Origin: JBJXHC01 sp046160825
GTDB taxonomy: Bacteria; Bacteroidota; Ignavibacteria; UBA10030; UBA6906
Length of the DNA: 62,898 nucleotides
NCBI GenBank assembly: GCA_046160825.1
Contig: JBJXHC010000028.1
Coordinates: 1 to 62,898 of the forward strand
Reading direction: 5' to 3'
A program made the translations under genes and the position numbers. Below the pieces are notes generated by a model, which was not told the origin of the DNA, did no database searches, and was given only the letters and a program-made list of their open reading frames with translations. Shown here in pieces: positions 16,430 through 27,189 of this stretch; within the stretch, counting starts at the first letter, position 1, and each line of letters opens with the position of its first letter.

Positions 16430-19294
16430 ATGAAGAAGCTTCCACAGGTTCCACGGGCATTTTCCATCATGCTCATGATGGTGTTGGTGTCGGCAATATC
16501 ACAGGGACAGATCTGGGGTCCGGAAGGACTGAATATGCCCGGGCATTTTAACGGCTTCACCAACCCGCCGGTGAACAAACCGGCATTCGGCGGCATCCAG
16601 GTTGCCGGCGGAACACTGCTTCTGAACACCGAACTTGATGTTCCCCGATACCAGACACTGATTCACATTGATGCAACAGGAGCCGATACCTCTGCAGGAA
16701 CGTACGGTTGGCTCTTCACAAGTGGACCACCGCCTGCTGGCTACTACAATAACAAATGGGCCGGGGTGACTGTTGCGATGAACACGTTACAGACGTACAC
16801 ATTCAATTCGGGACCTGATAACAGCGTGACTGTTGCCGATGGAAAGTGGTATACGGTGAACTACCGCAACGCGGGTTACATAGGTACTCAGGCAATATGG
16901 ATGGAAACCTCCGCGCAACCCGTGACCATTGACACCGTTACGCAAAACCCCACCGCCGGAAATGTCGACCCCATTGATGCAGTGACTGTTGATGTGATCA
17001 CCAGTCTGGCTCCTTCAACCGAGGAATTACTCTACGTCCGCTACACCACTGATAACTGGGTGACCTCGACTCTCACACCGGTAACCATGGCGTCGAATGC
17101 AGGCAGCGCGACGATACCGGCGCAAAGCGGTGGTACAACGGTGAAGTACTTTGTTCTCTCAACCACCGTATCGGGCTTGACCACCGACTATGACATGCAC
17201 ACGATTCGCCACAACAATAACGGTGGGGCGGACTATCAATACACCGTGAATGCTCCTACATATACGATCACTGCCTCTGCGGGACTGAACGGCATCATTG
17301 CACCTTCAGGCGCGGTGATTGTGGCGCCGGCTGCAAATCAGGGATTCTCAATTGTTGCCAACGTCGGATATTTTATCGACAGCGTTATCGTGGATGGAGT
17401 GCTTACGGACTCTCTCGGGAGTTACACCTTTGTGAATGTGAACGCGAACCACACAATCCATGCGACCTTTACTCAGAAGAACAACGTCACGTTCAGTGTG
17501 AACATGACAAAGAAAATGCGTGACCTTGAATTTCTGCCGGGCTCCGGAGATGTCGTTACTGTGCGCGGCAGCTTTAATGATTGGGGGAACTCCACCAACA
17601 ATCCGGACACGATGGCAGATGGTGACAACGATTCCATCTATACAATTACAAAGCTGCTGAAATCGAGTTCCTCGTATGCATATAAATTCTGGAAAACACT
17701 GCGCGCCGGTCAGGATTATGAGAACAGTATTCCCGATCGCGCACTCTCGCTCGCAGCAAGCGACACGACTCTGCCGGTGGTGTTCTACAATAATGAGATC
17801 ATTCTCCTCCCGTCTGTGAACGTGACGTTCCAGGTGAATATGGGCATCAAAATGCAGGAGGGGGCTTTCCGTCCGGACCTCGGCGACGTGGTAACCGTGC
17901 GCGGGAGTTTTAATGACTGGGGTAATTCCACCAACAACCCGGATACACTGGCAGATGGTGACAACGATTCCATCTACACAAAAACGATCTCCATTCCTGG
18001 AGGCCAGAACATTCTGTACAAGTTCTGGAAGAACTTCCGGTTTTATGTGGACTACGAGAATAGCATTTCTGACCGTCAATTCCTGCTCGGTGGTTCAGAT
18101 GTTACCATACCGGCGCCATTCTTCGATGATGACAGCTCGAACCAGTATTGTGTTACCGTGAATATTGTTGCGGGATGGAACATGATCTCGAATCCTGTCC
18201 AGACCGAAAACGACTCGGTGCGTCAACTGTATCCTAATTCTCAATTCCCGTACGCGTTCGGATTCAACGGGGGGGCGGGTTACGCGCTAGACCAAACCAT
18301 GGAGAACGGTGTCGGATACTGGGGCAAATTCCCGGCGTCGAAAGTAGTGACAATCTGCGGAGACCCGATTACTGCCGACAGTATTCCCGTGAATGCCGGA
18401 TGGAATATGATGGGTTCGATCACGTTCCCGGTTGATACGGCGACTATTGTTTCGGTACCGCCGGGGATTAGGAGTTCGAACTTCTTTGGTTATTCGGCAG
18501 GATATACCGCCACAGCGACTATCGAGCCGGGTCAGGCGTACTGGGTCAAGGCAAGTAGCGCTGGTCATTTTGTTCTCGAAGGCCAGGGCACTTCCGCTCC
18601 GCCGCCGTTGGCTTCATCGGGGCTTTCGGGCTTCAACACTCTCACGATCACTGATGCAAACGGTGCACAACAAACCCTGTACTTCGGCGTTGATGAAACA
18701 GGGACATTCCCGGTGGAGATGTTTGAAATGCCGCCGTCCGCTCCGCAAGGAGCTTTTGATGTCCGGTTTGAATCACAACGGATGCTTGAAGTAGCGCGAA
18801 ACGATGGGGGCAGATTCCCGATTGCCATCAATGCTGTGTACCCGGTGACGGTCTCCTGGGCGATGAACGATGTGCGTGGCGAATTCTCTCTCACGACTGG
18901 TGACGCGACAACCGCTCTTGTATCAAACAGCAGCATGGTGATTGCGAGTCCGTCGGCATCCCGACTGGTTCTGGCTTCATCCGGCGTGGAGATACCGACG
19001 TCATTTGCACTTTCACAGAACTACCCGAATCCATTCAATCCTTCGACGATGATCAACTATGCATTGCCGTTAGATGCGTTCGTCACGATCAAGGTGTATG
19101 ATATCCTTGGCCGCGAGCTTGCAACACTTGTCAACGAGATACAGAAAACCGGTTACCGGAACGTGCAGTGGAACGGTTTGAATGCATCGGGTTTGCCGGT
19201 TGCGACAGGTGTGTATTTTTACAGGATTGATGTGAAGAGCACAACAGGGGATGCGAACTTCACAAGTATAAAGAAAATGATGTTGGTGAAATAG
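16430..19294 (+). CDS. Secreted protein with tandem FNDW starch-binding-like domains, GWN-YWVK, MPP and sorting tail
   Basis: ATG 16430 has AGGAG 8 nt upstream. The 954-residue product has a signal peptide (1-26, ending SQGQ), an N-terminal beta domain, and an InlB/bacterial-repeat segment (about 277-349: TYTITASAGLNG, YTFVNVNANHTIHATF). Two near-identical domains of about 108 residues follow (about 352-462 and 463-567), each with VTVRGSFNDWGNSTNNPD, DGDNDSIYT and YKFWK. The GSFNDW core resembles CBM20/CBM48-type starch-binding folds. Then come the GWN-YWVK module (about 573-718), an MPP domain (about 734-844) and a type A tail (QNYPNPFNPSTMI, KKMMLVK). An extracellular amylase is encoded at 27190, so carbohydrate binding is a reasonable but untested role. 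No catalytic domain is visible. Confidence 0.82.
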   Translation: MKKLPQVPRAFSIMLMMVLVSAISQGQIWGPEGLNMPGHFNGFTNPPVNKPAFGGIQVAGGTLLLNTELDVPRYQTLIHIDATGADTSAGTYGWLFTSGPPPAGYYNNKWAGVTVAMNTLQTYTFNSGPDNSVTVADGKWYTVNYRNAGYIGTQAIWMETSAQPVTIDTVTQNPTAGNVDPIDAVTVDVITSLAPSTEELLYVRYTTDNWVTSTLTPVTMASNAGSATIPAQSGGTTVKYFVLSTTVSGLTTDYDMHTIRHNNNGGADYQYTVNAPTYTITASAGLNGIIAPSGAVIVAPAANQGFSIVANVGYFIDSVIVDGVLTDSLGSYTFVNVNANHTIHATFTQKNNVTFSVNMTKKMRDLEFLPGSGDVVTVRGSFNDWGNSTNNPDTMADGDNDSIYTITKLLKSSSSYAYKFWKTLRAGQDYENSIPDRALSLAASDTTLPVVFYNNEIILLPSVNVTFQVNMGIKMQEGAFRPDLGDVVTVRGSFNDWGNSTNNPDTLADGDNDSIYTKTISIPGGQNILYKFWKNFRFYVDYENSISDRQFLLGGSDVTIPAPFFDDDSSNQYCVTVNIVAGWNMISNPVQTENDSVRQLYPNSQFPYAFGFNGGAGYALDQTMENGVGYWGKFPASKVVTICGDPITADSIPVNAGWNMMGSITFPVDTATIVSVPPGIRSSNFFGYSAGYTATATIEPGQAYWVKASSAGHFVLEGQGTSAPPPLASSGLSGFNTLTITDANGAQQTLYFGVDETGTFPVEMFEMPPSAPQGAFDVRFESQRMLEVARNDGGRFPIAINAVYPVTVSWAMNDVRGEFSLTTGDATTALVSNSSMVIASPSASRLVLASSGVEIPTSFALSQNYPNPFNPSTMINYALPLDAFVTIKVYDILGRELATLVNEIQKTGYRNVQWNGLNASGLPVATGVYFYRIDVKSTTGDANFTSIKKMMLVK

Positions 19295-19316
19295 ACGACG
19301 ATACTCGGGGGAGTCC

Positions 19317-22300
19317 ATGCTCAACAATAATGGTGCGAATATGAAAACTGCCATTGCTGCAATCCTTGCTGTTATTCTGGCGACCGGTACTATGCACGCG
19401 CAGACAAACCCTTCGGCGCAATCGCTTCCGTACACCCAGGATTTCAGTGCAGTCGCTCATGCCTCGACCACGTATCCGGCGGGGTGGCAGGGTTGGACGA
19501 TTTCCACGAGTCCGGGGGCTGCATTCAGCACGGCAGGCCCAACCGCAGATCGCGCACTCACAGCGCCCAGTACGGCCTCAACGACATCCGGGAACGCGCA
19601 CAACTACAATGGCAAGCTGGGCTTCCTGAATTCCGCTAGTCTTGATTTGACCCTTGTCCTTGCTATTAATACGACCGGCAGGACGGTCGTGAATGTTGCC
19701 TACGACGTGATGACAATTCGCAACCCGTACGATGGCGGAGCCAATACACGCATCAATGAACTCACGTTGCAATACCGTATCGGAACATCGGGCACGTGGA
19801 CGTCTCTGACCGGCATCGAGTACCAAAATAATACTACGTTGCAGACAGGAGCCGTTACCACTCCACAGAACACCCAGACAAAATCCATTGCATTGCCGGC
19901 AGCATGCGAGAATCAATCGGTGGTGCAGATTCGATGGGCGTCCCGGCAGGTGAGTGGTGCGGGTTCGCGACCGAGTTTCGCTGTTGACAACGTCTCCATT
20001 ACCGGGACGTCAGTGACTTTACCGGTGGTAAATGGGACGATCACCGCAGGCGAGTACGGCGTTCATACCAATGGTCAGAACCAGGAGACATCTGGAAGTC
20101 AAGTCTGGTATACTTCCTGGGACAATGGCTATTTGTACATCGGTATTGCCGGTGCGAATCTCACTGAAGCCGGAGTGTTCTATCTGGATAAGAATCCGCT
20201 TACTCCAATTAACGGTGGTTCAAATGCCGACGGGACAAATATCGGATTCAATTATGACGGGGCAAATTTCGCGGAGCTGCATTTTCGTGCGGATCTCGTC
20301 GTGTACTTCAAGGATTCGTACCGGGAGTACAGGACGGCTGACGGAGCCGGGGGATGGTCGGGTGCGACGAGCGCGTTCGGGACTTTCTCGACAGGTGCAG
20401 GTGATGTGCGGGAAATGGCAATCCCCTGGTCTGCAATAGGCGGAAGGCCAGCATCGTTTGCGTCATTCGGCTATGTGACCTCGGCAGGCGGGTTTGTGTA
20501 TGCGCAGGTTCCCACCGAAAACAGTGGCGGATCCATCGGCACGAGTGCGCGCTATGAGAGGTACTACATTGTCAACGCAACCACGGTTGGTTCATCGACT
20601 CCTCCTTTTTCCCGCAACAGCTATGTATTCAATCGTACGAGCGACGCTGTAGGATTCGGCGCGATCACGGTGTATGACTTTACGATGAATTCATCGGGCC
20701 GATCGATCACGAGAGCATCTGATGGGTCCACATGGACTGTTGCGGGTGATTTCCGTGTTAATGCAGGATCGGTATTGTTTGGTGCAACAATCGGAGCGGC
20801 AACGGTCACGGGGAATGTCTTCGTTGCCGGAACGCTCGAGCTTTCTTCTGCATCGGGAGGAGACCTGAACCTCTCCGGTAATTGGAGTCGCACAGGAACG
20901 TTCACGCCGAACAACCGCGCTGTGACGTTCAATGGCACCGGCGCGCAGAGCATCACGGAGGCTACTACTTTTGATTATCTCACCGTCAACAAGTCCTCGG
21001 GGACGTTGACGCTAAACAATGATGCCACGGTCAATCAGGCACTCACGCTCAGCGGCGGTGTTGTTGCCACAGGGGCAAACAAGGTCTCCGTTGCCGCGGG
21101 AGCGACCGCGTCAAGAACGGCAGGCCACATCAATGGCAATGTCGAAAAGTACTATGGTACCGGCTCGCAGGGGTTTACCTATCCGGTCGGTGATGCTTCA
21201 GTTGCCAACTACGCACCCGTTGATCTTACTGCGTTCAATGTAACCACCGGAGGAGCAGTCACAGCAACAACTGCGAGCGGTGATCATCCGAATCTCGCTA
21301 CCTCGGGTATTGATCCGACAAAGAGTGCCAATCGCTACTGGACATTGACAAAAGACGGAACGCTTGCATTTACAACGTACGATGCAGCTTTCAATTTTTT
21401 GGCGGGGGATGTTGACGGGATTGCCAATCCGCTGAATTTCCACGTCGAGAAATACAACGGCTCTTGGGCAACGACAACCACCGGTACACAGACCGCGACA
21501 AATACGCAAGCAACAGGTGTCACCTCGTTCAGTGATTTTGCAGTCGGCGAATCGAGTGTCGGGCCATTGGATCATTTCCTCGTTGAGGCATTCGGCGGCG
21601 GTGCAATTGGTACGCAAACCGCCGGAACCCCGTTTAGTGTTCAAATCACAGCCCAGGATGCGAGCAACAATACGGTAACGGGTTTCATCGGAACGGTTGA
21701 TATTACCTCGGCTGGCACGCTTTCATCCGGAGGGGGAACAACCGCTTCCTTTGTCGGCGGTATTCTATCGTCGCATAGTGTAACTGTCACGAGCACCGGT
21801 TCCATGACTATCGTTGCTACCGAAACAGGCGATACGCCAACGGGCGCAAGCAACTCGTTTACCGTAAATCCGGCATCACTCGATCATTTCCTGGTGGAGT
21901 CCTCCGGTGGCGGAAACATCCTCACTCAGACAGCGGGCACTCCTTTTTCCATCAAGGTCACTGCGCAGGATGCTTTCAATAATACCGTAACATCGTTCGC
22001 CGGAACGGTGGATATTACTTCGTCCGGTGCGTTATCAGCGGGCGGCGGAACTACGGCAGCGTTCTCAAGCGGTGTATTGAGTTCTCATAGTGCGACGCTT
22101 ACAAATACCGGAAGCACCACAATCACAGCGACGCGAACAGGATTCACCGAATTCGGTACGAGTAATTCGTTTACGGTCAACGCTGGAGCTGTGGATAATT
22201 TTCTTGTCGAAGCGGCAGGTGGCGGTTCAATTCCATCGCAGTCGGCCGGGACGCCGTTCAGCATCAAAGTAACGGCCCGTGATGCATTCAACAATACCGC

Positions 22301-25300
22301 AACATCCTTCACCGGAACAGTGGATATCACCTCAAGCGGGACACTCTCTTCCGGCTCCGGAACTACTGCGGTATTTATTGCCGGAGTGCTTGCGTCACAC
22401 AGCGTCACCATCTCAAGTTCCGGCTCGTTTGATGTTACCGCGACACGAACCGGGTTTACTGAGTTCGGTACGAGCAACACCTTTGCCGTCAATCCGGCCG
22501 GACTTGATCATTTCCTTGTTGAAGCCGTTGGCGGAGGAGCAATCGGAACGCAAACGGCAGGTGTGCCTTTCAGCATCAAGGTAACAGCGCAGGATGTCGG
22601 GAATAATACGGTGACAGGTTTTACCGGAACGGTTGAGATCGCCTCGACTGGAACTCTCTCCTCGGGGAGTGGAACGACCTTGTCGTTTGTCGGCGGCATT
22701 CTGACTTCTCACAGCATTACGATAACGAATACAGGAAGCTTCACCATCTCTGCAACTAACAGTAGTGGTCCGGAAACAGGAACAAGTAATTCGTTTACCG
22801 TGAATTCTGCCGCCCTTGACAATTTCCTTGTTGAAGCGGCCGGTGGAGGTGCCATCACCACACAAGTGGCCGGAACACCGTTCAACATCAAAGTGACAGC
22901 GCGTGATGTGTTCAACAATACTGTGACAGGGTTTACCGGAACAGTTGATATTACGTCCTCCGGAACATTGTCTGCCGGTGGCGGGACGGCTGCTGCGCTC
23001 ACTGCCGGTGTTCTCTCATCACACGGCGTGACTATTTCCAACACCGGCTCGTTCAGCGTAACGGCCACGAATAGCAGTGGCCCGGAAACGGGATCAAGCA
23101 ACAGTTTTACAGTCAATGCAGGCGCATTGGCGAATTTTCTGGTTGAAGCCAACGGTGGCGGAGTGATTCCCACACAAAGCGCAGGGACACCGTTTGCGAT
23201 TCAGGTGACAGCGCGTGACGCGCTCGGCAATACAGTCATCGCATTTGGCGGAACAGTGGATATTACATCATCCGGCACGTTGTCGGCTGGCGGTGGTACG
23301 ACTATAGCCTTTACAGCCGGTGTGCTAGCAGGGCATAGTGTGACCATTTCGAATACGGGAAGTTTCGACATTACCGCAACGAATACGTTGGGTGCAGAAA
23401 CCGGAACAAGTAACCTCTTTACGGTAAATGTCGGCCCGCTGAATAATTTTCTCGTTGAAGCTGCTGGTGGTGCCGCGATCGGTACGCAGACCGCGGGATC
23501 TCCGTTCAACATTCAGGTTACTGCACGCGACGCGGGCGGCAACACTGTCACCTCGTTTACCGGTACGGTGGATATCACCTCGTCAGGAATATTATCTGCC
23601 GGCGGTGGTACAACTCTCGCACTAACAGCGGGGGTCCTTTCATCGCACAGCGTTACGATCACCTCTTCCGGAAGCACGACTATTACTGCCACCAATACAT
23701 TGGGTGTGGAGAATGGAACGAGTAATTCCTTTGTAGTGAACGCCGGTGCACTTGATAATTTTCTTGTCGAAGCTTCCGGCGGGGGGTCTGTCGGCACGCA
23801 AACAGCAGGCACGCCGTTCAATATTCAAGTGACCGCCCGTGATGCGTTCAATAACATCTCAACGTCATTTATTGGGACCGTGGACATCACATCATCGGGA
23901 ACACTCTCTGCAGGTGGAGGCACTACTCTGGCATTCACTGCCGGCGTGCTTGCTTCGCATAGTGTTACTATTTCGAACACCGGGAATTTCACCATTACTT
24001 CCACGAATACCCTTGGAGCTGAGAACGGGACAAGCAATATCTTCATGGTGAACTCCGGCGCGCTGAGTAGCTTCCTCGTGGAAACCTCCGGCGGTGGTCC
24101 GATTCCCACACAGACTGCGGGCACTCCGTTTAGTGTTCAGGTGACTGCGCGTGATGCATTCAATAACACGGTAACGGCATTTGCCGGCACGGTTGACATC
24201 ACTTCCACAGGGACGCTCTCTTCCGGCGGCGGCACAACAGTAGCACTTACCGCAGGTGTTCTTGCTTCCCATAGCGTCACGATATCGAACACGGGAAACT
24301 TCACAGTTACCGCGACCAACACCCTTGGTGCTGAAACAGGGACGAGCAATTCATTCGCTGTTGATCCCGGTGTTCTCGATAACTTCCTTGTGGAAGCAGC
24401 CGGGGGCGGACCTATCGCAACCAAGACAGCAGGTGTTCCATTCAATGTTCAGATAACGGCTCGTGATGCCTTCAATAATGCTGTTACAGCATTTGTCGGG
24501 ACGGTGGATATGAGCTCATCCGGGACTCTGTCATCCGGCGCTGGAACAACGCTGGCCTTTACAGCCGGTGCGCTCGCTTCTCATACTGTGACGATTTCCA
24601 ATACCGGCAGTTTTACTATTACAGCGACCAACACTCTTGGCCTCGAGAATGGAACGAGCAACAGCTTCACTGTCGGGTCAGGGTCACTTGATCATTTTGC
24701 CGTGGAAATTTCCGGTGGCGGCCTCATAACCTCGCAGATCGCAGGAACGGCATTTACCATCCAGGTTACGGCTCAGGATGTGAACAACAATGTTGTTACT
24801 GCATTTGCCGGGACTGTGGAAATTACGTCTACGGGCACATTGTCCTCCGGCGGTGGGGCCACCGCTTCATTTACGGCCGGCGTGCTTTCATCACACGGTG
24901 TAACGATTTCCAATACCGGTTCATTCTCAGTTACAGCAACGAACTCTATCGGCCCTGAAACCGGTTCAAGCAATTCATTTAGTGTTGTTGCCGGAGCTCT
25001 GAATAACTTCCTCGTTGAGGCAAACGGCGGAGGTGTTATTGGTACACAAGCGGCAGGAACGTTGTTTGGCATACAAGTCACTGCCCGAGATGCGTTGAAC
25101 AATACGGTTACTGCATTTTCCGGCACCGTGGATATCACGTCAAGCGGAACACTTTCCTCCGGTGGAGGGGCAACGGCTGCGTTTGCCTCAGGAATTCTGG
25201 CGGGCCATAACGTGGCGATCTCCACTGTCGGCAATTTTACTATTACGGCAACGGTTACAGGAGGACCTGAGAACGGCATCAGCAATGCCTTTGATGTGAA

Positions 25301-26987
25301 TCCGGGAGCGCTGGCGAATTTTCTTGTCGAGGCTGCCGGTGGCGGTGCAATCGATACACAGGCAGTTGGCGTACCGTTCAACATTCAGGTGACTGCGCGT
25401 GATGCGTTCAACAACACGGTAACGTCGTTTTCAGGAACTGCCGATATCACCACGACCGGGACGTTTCTCTCCGGAGGCGGAGTCACCGTGGCATTCAGCG
25501 GTGGATTTCTCTCCTCGCATTCGATCACGTATGGTGCTCCAGGGAATGTCTACGTTGTCGCAAAGAGGACGGGAGGAACTGAAACCGGCGCCAGCAATAT
25601 CTTTAGCGTACAGCAAACGTACTTCACAATCACTGCATCAGCGGGTTCCGACGGCACGATTTTCCCAGCAGGTGCTGTACTTGTTGCCTATGGTGCGAGC
25701 CGTTCATTCACCATCACACCCGATCCCGGCTTCATGGTAGATAGCGTGGTGGTGGATGGTGGTTCATTGGGGATGATTAGCGCGTACACCTTCAACAATG
25801 TTACCTCCAATCATACGATTGAAGCGTTCTTTAAGATCTCGACACTCTATCTGACCCTCTCCCCTGATACCATTGTGGCAAAAGACCCTGTCAGAGGAAG
25901 AGTCTTGAAACCTGTTCGTCGTGGAAAAGGGCTGATGCCAAACTGGGCGAATCTTCTCTCGGAGACGGTCATTCAGGGCGGGTTTCAGCCCGGGGCCACC
26001 GAAAGTGATGAGGCAGGTGGGATGCGTGTTGGCATCGCCTACATGGCAGAAGTGGCAGCCGGTAAGTGGAAACCGATCAGAGATTCCGCGGCAATTCGCG
26101 CGTGGGTGCGTTTGACAAAATGGAATTTCCGACGCGGTACCGGCAGCGCGTATAACTATTTGCAGTCAACCCTGGAAGACCGGACAGGGAAACACGTGGA
26201 TGAAGCACGCGGTTTTGACTACTATGGAGACCGTCTCCTGCTCAAGCAACACACCAAGCTGCATCCCAGGAAACACAACAATTCGCTGTTTGCGGAAATG
26301 GTGGCGTTGAAATTCAATATTGCCGCCAGCCAGTTGGGCAAGACGCCGGTCGGCTTCGGAGAATTGGTGTACGAGAATGATGGCCACACGTGCGATGAGT
26401 TATCTATTGTTGAAATCTCGGCAAAGGCAGACACTGCTTTGACCTACTGGATCGGACGTGATGAACAGGAGTACCTGGACCTCTACGATGCAATCTATGA
26501 TATCAACCGGGCATTTGTAGCGCCACTCGACACCATGCGTTTTGAGCATGGCGGCCAGCTTGTGTTGAACGGACTCATCGATGTTGAGGACGTGCCATTC
26601 CTCAAAGTCGATACATTGGCATTGCGGACACTGACCCGCACAACAGATCGCACGGAAGATGACGAGGAGTTTGAAGATGCAGAATTTGAAGAAGTGCCCG
26701 TTGCTGCCAGGCTCTATCAAAACTATCCGAACCCGTTCAACCCTACGACCACGATTGCTCTCCGGTTGCTTGAACCATCATTGGTGACGGTGAGAGTCTA
26801 CAATATTTTGGGCCAGGAAATCGGGACACTCGTTGACCGCGAGGAGTTCGATGAGGGCCTGAGCAAGGTGGAGTTTCTGGCGGGTGGACTTTCATCGGGC
26901 GTTTATTTCTATCGGGCTATTGTCGAGAATATCGACACTGGCGAATTGGCGGATGTTCAGACACAGAAAATGATTTTGATAAAATAA
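19317..26987 (+). CDS. Giant secreted protein with 13 exact 104-residue repeats, LFAE/LTYW domain and sorting tail
   Basis: The 2556-residue product starts at ATG 19317 (GGGGGAG just upstream, tight spacing) or ATG 19341; both give a signal peptide ending MHAQ. Domains in order: a jelly-roll-like region (to about 225); a CBM9-like beta-sandwich (about 237-408: NGTITAGEYG, WDNGYLYIGI); a strand-repeat region (to about 600); then 13 tandem Ig-like repeats (about 751-2102), each with (D/N)(H/N)FLVEA.GGG, QTAGTPF.I.VTA.D, GTVDITS.GTLS.GGGTT and TNTLG.E.GTSNSF.VN. An InlB-type repeat (about 2100-2175) is followed by the LFAE/LTYW domain (about 2178-2435), an acidic linker (EDDEEFEDAEFEE) and a type A tail (QNYPNPFNPTTTI, QKMILIK). 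It fits a long stalk-like surface adhesin. The stop is followed by a remnant of another sorting tail. Confidence 0.85.
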   Translation: MLNNNGANMKTAIAAILAVILATGTMHAQTNPSAQSLPYTQDFSAVAHASTTYPAGWQGWTISTSPGAAFSTAGPTADRALTAPSTASTTSGNAHNYNGKLGFLNSASLDLTLVLAINTTGRTVVNVAYDVMTIRNPYDGGANTRINELTLQYRIGTSGTWTSLTGIEYQNNTTLQTGAVTTPQNTQTKSIALPAACENQSVVQIRWASRQVSGAGSRPSFAVDNVSITGTSVTLPVVNGTITAGEYGVHTNGQNQETSGSQVWYTSWDNGYLYIGIAGANLTEAGVFYLDKNPLTPINGGSNADGTNIGFNYDGANFAELHFRADLVVYFKDSYREYRTADGAGGWSGATSAFGTFSTGAGDVREMAIPWSAIGGRPASFASFGYVTSAGGFVYAQVPTENSGGSIGTSARYERYYIVNATTVGSSTPPFSRNSYVFNRTSDAVGFGAITVYDFTMNSSGRSITRASDGSTWTVAGDFRVNAGSVLFGATIGAATVTGNVFVAGTLELSSASGGDLNLSGNWSRTGTFTPNNRAVTFNGTGAQSITEATTFDYLTVNKSSGTLTLNNDATVNQALTLSGGVVATGANKVSVAAGATASRTAGHINGNVEKYYGTGSQGFTYPVGDASVANYAPVDLTAFNVTTGGAVTATTASGDHPNLATSGIDPTKSANRYWTLTKDGTLAFTTYDAAFNFLAGDVDGIANPLNFHVEKYNGSWATTTTGTQTATNTQATGVTSFSDFAVGESSVGPLDHFLVEAFGGGAIGTQTAGTPFSVQITAQDASNNTVTGFIGTVDITSAGTLSSGGGTTASFVGGILSSHSVTVTSTGSMTIVATETGDTPTGASNSFTVNPASLDHFLVESSGGGNILTQTAGTPFSIKVTAQDAFNNTVTSFAGTVDITSSGALSAGGGTTAAFSSGVLSSHSATLTNTGSTTITATRTGFTEFGTSNSFTVNAGAVDNFLVEAAGGGSIPSQSAGTPFSIKVTARDAFNNTATSFTGTVDITSSGTLSSGSGTTAVFIAGVLASHSVTISSSGSFDVTATRTGFTEFGTSNTFAVNPAGLDHFLVEAVGGGAIGTQTAGVPFSIKVTAQDVGNNTVTGFTGTVEIASTGTLSSGSGTTLSFVGGILTSHSITITNTGSFTISATNSSGPETGTSNSFTVNSAALDNFLVEAAGGGAITTQVAGTPFNIKVTARDVFNNTVTGFTGTVDITSSGTLSAGGGTAAALTAGVLSSHGVTISNTGSFSVTATNSSGPETGSSNSFTVNAGALANFLVEANGGGVIPTQSAGTPFAIQVTARDALGNTVIAFGGTVDITSSGTLSAGGGTTIAFTAGVLAGHSVTISNTGSFDITATNTLGAETGTSNLFTVNVGPLNNFLVEAAGGAAIGTQTAGSPFNIQVTARDAGGNTVTSFTGTVDITSSGILSAGGGTTLALTAGVLSSHSVTITSSGSTTITATNTLGVENGTSNSFVVNAGALDNFLVEASGGGSVGTQTAGTPFNIQVTARDAFNNISTSFIGTVDITSSGTLSAGGGTTLAFTAGVLASHSVTISNTGNFTITSTNTLGAENGTSNIFMVNSGALSSFLVETSGGGPIPTQTAGTPFSVQVTARDAFNNTVTAFAGTVDITSTGTLSSGGGTTVALTAGVLASHSVTISNTGNFTVTATNTLGAETGTSNSFAVDPGVLDNFLVEAAGGGPIATKTAGVPFNVQITARDAFNNAVTAFVGTVDMSSSGTLSSGAGTTLAFTAGALASHTVTISNTGSFTITATNTLGLENGTSNSFTVGSGSLDHFAVEISGGGLITSQIAGTAFTIQVTAQDVNNNVVTAFAGTVEITSTGTLSSGGGATASFTAGVLSSHGVTISNTGSFSVTATNSIGPETGSSNSFSVVAGALNNFLVEANGGGVIGTQAAGTLFGIQVTARDALNNTVTAFSGTVDITSSGTLSSGGGATAAFASGILAGHNVAISTVGNFTITATVTGGPENGISNAFDVNPGALANFLVEAAGGGAIDTQAVGVPFNIQVTARDAFNNTVTSFSGTADITTTGTFLSGGGVTVAFSGGFLSSHSITYGAPGNVYVVAKRTGGTETGASNIFSVQQTYFTITASAGSDGTIFPAGAVLVAYGASRSFTITPDPGFMVDSVVVDGGSLGMISAYTFNNVTSNHTIEAFFKISTLYLTLSPDTIVAKDPVRGRVLKPVRRGKGLMPNWANLLSETVIQGGFQPGATESDEAGGMRVGIAYMAEVAAGKWKPIRDSAAIRAWVRLTKWNFRRGTGSAYNYLQSTLEDRTGKHVDEARGFDYYGDRLLLKQHTKLHPRKHNNSLFAEMVALKFNIAASQLGKTPVGFGELVYENDGHTCDELSIVEISAKADTALTYWIGRDEQEYLDLYDAIYDINRAFVAPLDTMRFEHGGQLVLNGLIDVEDVPFLKVDTLALRTLTRTTDRTEDDEEFEDAEFEEVPVAARLYQNYPNPFNPTTTIALRLLEPSLVTVRVYNILGQEIGTLVDREEFDEGLSKVEFLAGGLSSGVYFYRAIVENIDTGELADVQTQKMILIK
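21567..25622 (+). repeat. 13 in-phase 312-bp coding repeats
   Basis: The Phe codon of the FLVE motif falls at 21576, 21888, 22200, 22512, 22824 and 23136, and at 25320 for the thirteenth copy; each checked step is exactly 312 bp. The copies differ in sequence, yet no insertion or deletion is seen in the steps checked or in the total span. The encoded units are Ig-like domains of 104 residues. Confidence 0.93.
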
Positions 26988-26992
26988 CAGAT

Positions 26993-27049
26993 ATGGACGG
27001 AGCAGGTTTCCATACGGTTGAAACCCGCAAGATGGTGTTGTTGAAGTAA
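26993..27049 (+). pseudogene. Remnant of a type A sorting-tail C-terminus
   Basis: Shortly after the stop of the 2556-residue gene, and in a different frame, the sequence reads MDGAGFHTVETRKMVLLK and then TAA (27047-27049). VETRKMVLLK followed by a stop is the classic end of a T9SS type A domain; the gene at 9166 ends EVRKMVLLK with similar codons. There is no upstream coding sequence in this frame, so it looks like the leftover end of a deleted or recombined gene. The rest of the gap to 27189 holds no gene. Confidence 0.6.
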
Positions 27050-27189
27050 AGAATCAGGAGCCATTACAGTGCTCTTGGCGATTATACTGCAGATTATGGT
27101 CTCAGGCCTTCATACATCAAAAAGGCCTTGGCTACATTTTTGTTTTACTTTTTTCGTGGCAACTCATCAGGGCTTTGTGAGGAGGTGGT

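Noticed and set aside
22085..25384. Several 100-200-codon minus-strand frames opposite the 13-repeat region
   Set aside because: They repeat with the 312-bp period and are Pro/Val/Ser-rich complements of the coding strand.
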